Below, piece by piece: positions 13,301-17,816 of a DNA stretch of 17,816 bases. The stretch is from Chloroflexota bacterium (GTDB taxonomy: Bacteria; Chloroflexota; Dehalococcoidia; DSTF01; RBG-16-68-14), in assembly GCA_022563135.1 (NCBI GenBank), contig JADFNZ010000018.1, positions 1-17,816 of the forward strand, read 5' to 3'. The stretch's first letter is position 1, and every line of letters starts with the position of its first letter. Below the pieces are notes generated by a model. It was not told where the DNA came from. It saw only the letters and a list, made by a program, of their open reading frames with translations, and did not search any database. Both the position numbers and the translations under genes were made by a program.

Positions 13301-13673
13301 CGTAGATCTCCTCTCCCGCGCCAATTACTACGCTCAACCGCCTGCGCCGGCATGCGCAGGGCGGGGTCAACTACCACAGATGCAGCGGCGTGACCATACC
13401 ACTCAGCGAGTCGCATAGCCAGAGGCCATATGGCTCCTCTTCAGGGCCAAACGGCCTTCTCTTTCGACACCAGCGCCCGCACGCTCAGGAAGGAGAAATT
13501 GGTGTCGGAGGTTACGCAGCCCAACCGACACACATGCCGCGGCACTGCTGTACATTTCCAGGCAGCGCTGTTAGACTCGCTTCCGAGCATGATAGAGGGA
13601 GCGCTCGTTCCCAGTTATTCCTGGGCCAGAACGGCGTTCTGAACACCCTCGACATCCGGGAAAGGAACCTCCA
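13301..13673. other. 373-bp non-coding stretch before the interrupted nitronate monooxygenase
   Basis: No frame here has recognisable protein features. The region holds an inverted repeat CCTGCGC-N6-GCGCAGG (13341-13360) just upstream of the secreted-protein gene, a palindrome GCCATATGGC (13425-13434), a hairpin AGGGCC-AAAC-GGCCTT (13443-13458), and a possible extended -10 TGT-TAGACT near 13569-13577 that could serve the downstream gene. Confidence 0.5.
13443..13458. repeat. GGGCCAAACGGCC repeat, left copy
   Basis: AGGGCC-AAAC-GGCCTT forms a 6-bp stem (one G-T pair). The core GGGCCAAACGGCC (13444-13456) is repeated exactly at 14626-14638, on the other side of the interrupted nitronate monooxygenase gene, and the preceding CTTC is shared. 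It could be a weak terminator or a small dispersed repeat. Confidence 0.5.
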
Positions 13674-14561
13674 ATGACCAACCAGGTCTGTTCGCTCTTT
13701 GGCATCCGCTACCCTCTTGTTATGGGCGGCATTACGCCCGCGCCGGAGCTAGGCGCCGCGGTATCGAACGCGGGAGGCCTCGGCTGCATATAGGGAGTGA
13801 TACCGCCAGAACGGCTTCGGGAGCACATCCGGCGCTTCAGAGAGATGTCCGATCAGCCATTCTCCGTCAACATGCCGCTCGCCTTGGGTAATCCGGAGCA
13901 GACCAACGAGCGCGCGCAGGTTGTCATCGACGAGCGGGTTCCGGTCGTGATCACCTCAGCGGGCAATCCGAAGCTGCTAACGCAGAAGTTCAAGGAGAGC
14001 GGCCTGACCGTCGCGCACGTGGTGGCCGGCACCTACCACGCCCAGAAGGCCGCCGATGCGGGCGTCGACGCCGTCATCGCCGAGCCGACCGAATCCGGCG
14101 GGTACCGGGGTCAGAACGAGATCAGTATGATGGTGCTGATCCCCGGCATCCGGCGGGTGCTTCCTGACATTCCGCTCGTCGCAGCGGGAACCGTCGCGGA
14201 CAGAGCCGGCATCGTCGCGGTGATGGCGCTCGGGGCGGACGGCGTTCAGCTTGGTACCCGTCTCGTCGCGACGAAGGAGGCCTCCTATCCGGACCATGTG
14301 CACAAGCTGATCCTCGCCGCCGATGAGACGTCCACTATGTCCGCGGATGGCCGAATTCGACCGCGCATTTCCAAGCCCGAGTTCGCTGAGGCCGTCCTCG
14401 GCGTGAAGAACAAGCGAACGCAGATGGGCCAGGTCGCCGCGCTGATCGACGAGATTGTGAGCGTCCAAGAGGTCGTGCGCGAGCTATTCGACGTTGGCCA
14501 TGAGTTGGCGCAGGATGTCGCCCACAGGTTCGAAGAGATCTCACATAGCAGCGTCAGCTAG
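13674..14561 (+). pseudogene. Nitronate monooxygenase-like gene interrupted by in-frame TAG
   Basis: ATG 13674 has AAAGGA upstream and begins MTNQVCSLFGIRYPLVMGGI, the N-terminus of 2-nitropropane dioxygenase/nitronate monooxygenases, continuing through SNAGGLGCI. An amber TAG at 13791-13793 (codon 40) then interrupts the frame, which resumes at once with GVIPPERLREHIRRFREM. The remainder is intact: PFSVNMPLAL, PVVITSAGNP, HVVAGTYHAQKAADAGVDAVIAE with FMN-contact GGYRG, PLVAAGTVADRAGI, and GADGVQLGTRLVATKE. Total length is 295 codons, near family size. The enzymes are FMN TIM-barrels that oxidise alkyl nitronates. A protein started at GTG 13797 would lack the first barrel strand and has no proper ribosome-binding site, so it is probably nonfunctional unless the amber is read. 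Sequencing error is the main alternative. Confidence 0.82.
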
Positions 14562-14621
14562 GGCCTGGCCGGTGCTACCAGCCTGGCGGTCAGCCGATTT
14601 CCAATCTTCCCTTAGACCACC

Positions 14622-14639
14622 CTTCGGGCCAAACGGCCC
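14622..14639. repeat. GGGCCAAACGGCC repeat, right copy
   Basis: CTTCGGGCCAAACGGCCC includes a perfect 5-bp stem GGGCC-AAAC-GGCCC (14626-14639). It shares its 13-base core with the copy at 13444-13456. It lies between the interrupted nitronate monooxygenase and the promoter of the methyltransferase, where a terminator would be expected, but no T-tract follows. Confidence 0.5.
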
Positions 14640-14667
14640 TTGAGCGTTGCGTTCGGCACTTTATGCT
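14640..14667 (+). promoter_or_regulatory. Promoter of the methyltransferase (leaderless geometry)
   Basis: TTGAGC (14640-14645), a 16-nt spacer, TATGCT (14662-14667), then 9 nt to ATG 14677. Transcription would begin within about 0-3 bases of the ATG. No Shine-Dalgarno is present (GGGGTCTAG precedes the ATG). Confidence 0.55.
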
Positions 14668-14676
14668 GGGGTCTAG

Positions 14677-15468
14677 ATGGGGCGCGACCTCGTTTCGGCC
14701 GGCTACGACGCAGTCTACGCGAGCGCAATGACAAGCGCGACGATGCGCCGGATCTGGCACGATCTGGCCGAGGGCCCGGACTTTCCGGAGGAGTTCGGTC
14801 ACATCAGCTTTACCACGCTGCCCGAGCTGCGCAAGATCAAGTACCACCTAGCGCTTGGCCACGGCGACCGGCTCCTCGATCTCGGCTGTGGCTTGGCCGG
14901 GCCCGCGCTGTGGATGGCGCGCGAGACGGGAGCGCACCTCACCGGCGTTGACCTCTCGCCCGTCGCCATCAAGGCGGCGGGCGAGAGGGCGGCCGAGCTC
15001 GGTCTGGACGGGCAGGCGGAGTTTCGCGTCGGCTCCTTCGCGGACACGGGTCTCGAGGGCAATTCGATCGATGGCGCGATGAGTGAGGACGCGCTTCAGT
15101 ACGCGCCCGACAAGCTGGCGGCTTTCAAGGAGATCGCGCGCATCCTGCGGCCGGGCGGCCGGTTCGTCTTCACCACATACGAAATCGACCGCGACCGCGC
15201 TGCCGATCTCCCAATTCTCAGTGTCGATCGCGTAGAGGACTACGAGCCCGTGCTCGTGGAGGCGGGGTTCGAGGTCAGGCTGTACGAAGAGGCGCCCGGC
15301 TGGCCGGAGCCGATGACGGCGACATACTCCGCTCTCCTGGACGCACGCGGGCCGTTGACCGAGGAGATGGGCGAGGCTGCGGTCGGTGTGCTGTTTACGG
15401 AGCTCTCGATGACGCTGGAGCAGAAGCCCTACCGCCGGCGTGTGCTGGCCGTCGCGGCCAAATCGTGA
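14677..15468 (+). CDS. Class I SAM-dependent methyltransferase
   Basis: 263 residues. Motif I LLDLGCGLAGPALWMA (66-81) binds the SAM methionine/ribose edge. Acidic Asp92 in GVDLSPVAI ends strand 2. SEDALQYAPDKLAAFKEI is the motif IV/substrate-facing region, and ILRPGGRFVFTTYE the post-motif. Sequence around EEFGHISFTTLPELRKI and the C-terminal GWPEPMTATYSALL resembles small-molecule methyltransferases of the UbiE/sterol-like class, but the substrate cannot be named. The C-terminus (LEQKPYRRRVLAVAAK) is typical. It stands alone on the plus strand and converges with the GNAT-like gene, 36 bp between stops. ATG 14677 is chosen because the promoter places transcription initiation right at it. Confidence 0.88.
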   Translation: MGRDLVSAGYDAVYASAMTSATMRRIWHDLAEGPDFPEEFGHISFTTLPELRKIKYHLALGHGDRLLDLGCGLAGPALWMARETGAHLTGVDLSPVAIKAAGERAAELGLDGQAEFRVGSFADTGLEGNSIDGAMSEDALQYAPDKLAAFKEIARILRPGGRFVFTTYEIDRDRAADLPILSVDRVEDYEPVLVEAGFEVRLYEEAPGWPEPMTATYSALLDARGPLTEEMGEAAVGVLFTELSMTLEQKPYRRRVLAVAAKS

Positions 15469-15504
15469 CCCCGCCTAACCGCGGTCCCTCCGCTCCTAGT
15501 CGCA

Positions 15505-16188
15505 CTACCAGCCCGGCGGAGCGTCCGGCATCCAGGCGATGCCCAAGAGCGAATCGCCCCGGTCCCGGGAGACCTGGCGGAAGACCTCCCACTCCTCGGG
15601 CTGTACCTCCACCTCGATTACTGGGAAGCCGATCGGCGCTCCGGTTCCACGGCAGACGAAGGTCTGGAGATCGAACGCGTCCACGCCGTACTCGTCCGCG
15701 ATCGCCTGACCGACCTCCTGCTGCCAGGCCGTCGGCGCGACGCCTCGCCTTGGCACGACACCGGGATTGTGGGACATCGTCCTGAAGGCGGCGGGATGCG
15801 CCATCCGGCCGCAGGTAAGCACATGTTGGGCCGGTGGCGGCTCTGCGGCCATGAAGGCGCGACGCTCCAGCTCCATGAACAGCCCGTGCCGGCGGAACTC
15901 CGGCAGAATGCAGGCCAGCCCCGCTAGGACCACCACCTGGCGCGGCAGTCGCGGCAGGTCGATAACGCGCGCGTCACCCAGCGCGAAGCCGACGGTCTCC
16001 CCATCGCGCTCGGCCAGCGACACGAAGCCCAGCTTCTTCAGCGACCGCTCCAGATAAGTGGCGTTGGCTTGTTTGTAGCACGCATTGAACAGGCCGAGCA
16101 CCCGCTCCCTCTGCGCGGACGAGAGACGCTCGGCAGGCACCGTCTCGAACTTGAAGCCAGTGAAGCCAGGGTCTGGTGTCAAGAGCAA
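15505..16188 (-). CDS. GNAT-like acyltransferase-fold protein
   Basis: 227 residues from TTG 16188; an in-frame TAG lies two codons upstream, so this is the furthest possible start, but no Shine-Dalgarno precedes it and a later start is possible. The N-terminal 120 residues have a GNAT-like plan: RVLGLFNACYKQANATYLERSLKK, then SLAERDGETVGFALGDARVI, then VVVLAGLACILPEFRRHGLFMELERRAF, where RRHGLF corresponds to the acetyl-CoA pyrophosphate-binding (Q/R)xxGx(G/A) loop. The C-terminal part has LTCGRMAHPAAFRTM and a Trp/Glu-rich tail. The family transfers acyl groups from acyl-CoA; the substrate here is unknown. It is divergent from the quinone-oxidoreductase-like gene. Confidence 0.65.
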   Translation of the reverse strand: MLLTPDPGFTGFKFETVPAERLSSAQRERVLGLFNACYKQANATYLERSLKKLGFVSLAERDGETVGFALGDARVIDLPRLPRQVVVLAGLACILPEFRRHGLFMELERRAFMAAEPPPAQHVLTCGRMAHPAAFRTMSHNPGVVPRRGVAPTAWQQEVGQAIADEYGVDAFDLQTFVCRGTGAPIGFPVIEVEVQPEEWEVFRQVSRDRGDSLLGIAWMPDAPPGW

Positions 16189-16328
16189 TGCCTATGGATC
16201 TTTCGGGAATGAGCGGGTGGCCGCTGGTGCCGTGCGGGCCAGTCGAAACGCCTACCGATTGCAGGATAAGCAGATGGCTGCTTAGCTACCAGGGCCAGAC
16301 GCCTCTGCAGCTCACCAGGTCACAGAGT

Positions 16329-16337
16329 TGTTACACT
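16329..16337 (+). promoter_or_regulatory. Extended -10 promoter of the MDR oxidoreductase
   Basis: TGT-TACACT (16329-16337) ends 10 nt before ATG 16348. It is the same extended -10 hexamer as at the SRAP gene. It implies an untranslated leader of only a few bases; no Shine-Dalgarno and no clear -35. Confidence 0.5.
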
Positions 16338-16347
16338 GAGCCGAATT

Positions 16348-17316
16348 ATGCGTGCGATGCGCCTTACCCGGCTGGATGGCCCCAGCGCCCTCGAGCTCGC
16401 CGAAGTTCCCGAGCCAGCGGGTGCCGGTCAGCTTGTGGTTGCGGTCCATGCGGCAGGAGTCGGCTTCCCGGACCTGCTCATGTCCCGCGGCCGATACCAG
16501 TTTCGGCCCGAGCCGCCGTTCATACCCGGAGTCGAGATGGCCGGCGTCGTTCACCAGTCGCCTGAAGGCTCCCCGTTCGCGATCGGCGATCGCGTCGCGG
16601 CTTCTGCGCCGTTGGGGTCGTGGGCAGAATATGCGATCGCCGCTCCGCCGGCAACATTTTCCATTCCCGAGGGCATGAGCTTCGGGCAAGCGACAGCGCT
16701 TGTCAACTATCAGTCGGCATACTTTGGGCTCATCGAACGCGGTCTCGCCATCACGGGGGAGACTGTGCTCATTCATGGTTCGGCCGGCGGTGTCGGCAGC
16801 GCGGCGGTGGACATTTCGTCCGCACTGGGCCTAAGGACGATCGCCGTCGCCCGCGGCGAGCAGAAACTCACGACGGCAAAAGAGCTCGGCGCGAACCACT
16901 GCCTCGATGCTGATAGCGACTGGCTGAGCGAAGTCAAGGCGTTGACAGATGGAGACGGCGTAGACCTCGTGTTTGATCCCGTAGGCGGTGACGGATTCCT
17001 AAACAGCGTACGCGCGTTGGGCGCGGGAGGGAGACTGCTCGTCATTGGCTTTGCCAGCGGAATCATTCCCGAAGTGAAGGTCAACCGCCTGCTCCTGAGA
17101 AACAGCGCGGTCGTGGGCGTGGCCTGGGGTGAGTTCGTCCGCCACGACCCCACGATGCCGCAGCGCATAGCAACATCGCTCGCAGAGCTCTGGGATGACC
17201 GCAAGATCAATCCCCTTGTCGGTGCGACCTATCCGCTGGAACAAGCAGCCGATGCCCTTGGTGAGATCGAAGGTCGGCGCGCCATCGGCAAGGTAGTGCT
17301 CACCATTCGCCACTAG
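16348..17316 (+). CDS. Quinone oxidoreductase-like MDR (zinc-free medium-chain dehydrogenase)
   Basis: 322 residues. The N-terminal GroES-like domain contains VHAAGVGFPDLLMSRGRY and PFIPGVEMAGVV. The Rossmann domain has HGSAGGVGSAAVDIS (143-157), the AxxGVG nucleotide loop of the quinone oxidoreductase family. Next come AKELGANHCLD, DLVFDPVGGDGFLNSVRAL, GGRLLVIGFASG and the C-terminal PLEQAADALGEIEGRRAIGKVVLTI. The catalytic zinc ligands of alcohol dehydrogenases are absent, consistent with NADPH:quinone or enoyl reductase activity. Length is normal. The first ATG is used because a TGT-TACACT element lies 10 nt upstream. The downstream GGCC-AAC-GGCC (17328-17338) may be a weak terminator. Confidence 0.9.
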   Translation: MRAMRLTRLDGPSALELAEVPEPAGAGQLVVAVHAAGVGFPDLLMSRGRYQFRPEPPFIPGVEMAGVVHQSPEGSPFAIGDRVAASAPLGSWAEYAIAAPPATFSIPEGMSFGQATALVNYQSAYFGLIERGLAITGETVLIHGSAGGVGSAAVDISSALGLRTIAVARGEQKLTTAKELGANHCLDADSDWLSEVKALTDGDGVDLVFDPVGGDGFLNSVRALGAGGRLLVIGFASGIIPEVKVNRLLLRNSAVVGVAWGEFVRHDPTMPQRIATSLAELWDDRKINPLVGATYPLEQAADALGEIEGRRAIGKVVLTIRH

Positions 17317-17449
17317 TCGCATAGTTCGGCCAACGGCCATCATCGGCCAGCGCGGTCTCGCCACCGGGCGAGACGATCAGGATCGCGCCGCCCTGCTCCA
17401 TGTCCACCCAGCGCGTCGTATGTGACACTACCCGCCAGAAGATCTGCAA
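17303..17449 (-). pseudogene. Possible remnant of an MBL-fold hydrolase N-terminus
   Basis: A minus-strand frame reads LQIFW and, further on, VDMEQGGAILIVSPGGE then TALADDGRWPN. This resembles the first strands of secreted metallo-beta-lactamase-fold hydrolases (xVDVEGGxATLIVTPxGES, xLIDxGWPG). Nothing of the metal-binding HxHxDH motif follows: the frame stops at once, within and just beyond the end of the MDR gene. If real, it is a decayed 5' fragment. Low confidence, because GC-rich antisense frames can imitate proteins. Confidence 0.3.
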
Positions 17450-17531
17450 TCGCACGCCTCTCGGCTGGCCGAACAAACGCTGCGCCGCCCCGCGCTTCGC
17501 CAAGGCACGCGAGATACGTTACGTCTGCGAC

Positions 17532-17720
17532 GTGACGTACCCCGACTTCGCCGCCTTCCTCGGCGAGAAGCTGGGCATCACCAACATCGACCACCGGCGC
17601 GCCGAAATCGACACCCCCGAGGTCCGCGCCCGCTTCGAGGCCGGGCGCGCGGGCGGCGAATACAGCTTCGAGCACCGCTCGCGGGTCAACTGGTACCAGG
17701 GGCCCGAAACGGCGGGCTGA
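17532..17720 (+). pseudogene. 3' gene fragment or small ORF with very high GC3
   Basis: From about GTG 17532 the plus-strand frame reads MTYPDFAAFLGEKLGITNID, later EVRARFEAGRAGGEYSFEH and a C-terminal NWYQGPETAG (62 residues). Nearly every codon ends in G or C, a strong coding signature that fades upstream of 17530 (ATA, CGT), as though the 5' part of a longer gene were lost. No Shine-Dalgarno precedes the GTG. No family recognised. It may be the C-terminus of a truncated gene next to the possible MBL remnant. The opposite-strand frame across 17340-17801 looks like a shadow. Confidence 0.45.
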
Positions 17721-17729
17721 CTCACGCGG

Positions 17730-17745
17730 GCACAACCGCCGGCGG
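17730..17745. repeat. Third copy of GCACARCCGCCGGCGG
   Basis: GCACAACCGCCGGCGG differs by one base from the inverted-repeat arms at 12224-12239 and 12266-12281. It follows the gene fragment and precedes the regulated promoter at 17754. Confidence 0.5.
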
Positions 17746-17753
17746 CGTCGGGA

Positions 17754-17782
17754 TGGACAAAGTGGGCAATTGCCCACATAAT
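17754..17782 (+). promoter_or_regulatory. Promoter with a perfect 16-bp palindromic operator between -35 and -10
   Basis: TGGACA (17754-17759), a 17-nt spacer, CATAAT (17777-17782). The perfect palindrome GTGGGCAATTGCCCAC (17762-17777) fills the spacer, where a bound regulator would block or distort RNA polymerase. A shorter dyad, GCCCA-N5-TGGGC, overlaps its right half. Predicted start near 17789, 5 nt before ATG 17794. Confidence 0.6.
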
Positions 17783-17793
17783 GGGCGCCGGCG

Positions 17794-17816
17794 ATGGCCA
17801 AACTCCTGGACCATAT
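17794..17816 (+). CDS. Start of a gene running off the window (MAKLLDH...)
   Basis: ATG 17794 opens MAKLLDH to the window edge. It is placed about 5 nt after the predicted transcription start of the operator-bearing promoter. A second ATG at 17781, in another frame, overlaps the -10 element and is less likely. Too short for identification; the operator suggests a regulated gene or an autoregulated repressor. Confidence 0.35.

Noticed and set aside
13390..13677. Plus-strand ORFs in the gap before the nitronate monooxygenase (also 13430-13642)
   Set aside because: No recognisable protein features, mixed codon use, and the frames overlap hairpins and the likely promoter.
13791..13793. Pyrrolysine insertion at the amber codon
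   Set aside because: No Pyl system evidence in the window, and nitronate monooxygenases are not known Pyl proteins; mutation or error is simpler.
17340..17801. 153-codon minus-strand ORF at the right edge
   Set aside because: Crosses a promoter/operator and a repeat, and is Ala/Arg/Gly-rich; the plus frame at 17532-17720 has the stronger third-position GC signal.
1..17816. CRISPR arrays, tRNA or rRNA genes, insertion sequences, phage genes
   Set aside because: No regularly spaced repeats, cloverleaf-like sequences, transposase or phage motifs seen on either strand.

Overview
The window is GC-rich, densely coding bacterial DNA with no rRNA, tRNA, CRISPR array or insertion sequence that I can see. 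Gene content points to a free-living heterotroph, most like a Chloroflexota (Dehalococcoidia/SAR202-type) or similar GC-rich lineage. The supporting genes are DUF2277, a DUF35-thiolase pair, a haloalkane-dehalogenase-like hydrolase, several FAD/FMN/GMC oxidoreductases, and two selenoproteins whose in-frame UGA codons hide them from ordinary ORF calling. The taxonomic guess is inference only.

Layout. 1-1400 (minus): an L-2-hydroxyglutarate-oxidase-like flavoprotein, then an Rdx (SelW/SelT/SelH-like) selenoprotein that runs off the left edge. 1465-2374 (plus): an SRAP/YedK-type abasic-site protein and a DUF2277 protein. 2371-3606 (minus): a lipoprotein with seven propeller-like repeats. 3755-3958 (plus): a two-TM mini-protein. 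3993-5364 (plus): a promoter, a 20-codon leader ORF rich in branched-chain residues, an intrinsic terminator and then rsgA, which is the layout of a transcription-attenuation system. 5445-5756 (plus): a HesB-like/CC-Se-type selenoprotein with a SECIS-like hairpin. 5758-8704 (minus): a GMC oxidoreductase with a damaged Rossmann motif, then an amidase. 8819-10422 (plus): a coupled DUF35/thiolase pair. 10450-12059 (minus): a haloalkane-dehalogenase-like hydrolase coupled to a sulfite-oxidase-family molybdoprotein. 12060-12379: two inverted repeats. 12380-13300 (minus): a secreted protein with dockerin-like calcium motifs. 13674-14561 (plus): a nitronate monooxygenase interrupted by an amber codon. 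14677-15468 (plus): a methyltransferase. 15505-16188 (minus): a GNAT-like protein. 16348-17316 (plus): a quinone-oxidoreductase-like MDR enzyme. 17317-17793: gene remnants and an operator-bearing promoter. 17794 onward: the first codons of a new gene.

Most genes are short, independently promoted units of oxidative or catabolic metabolism rather than one pathway. Two regulatory themes recur. First, many starts have a TANNNT -10 element only 7-10 nt upstream of the start codon, often without a Shine-Dalgarno, which implies leaderless mRNAs. Second, UGA is read as selenocysteine at two loci, each followed by a hairpin with GG in its apical loop 23-27 nt after the U of UGA. The most system-like element is the leader peptide/terminator in front of rsgA.
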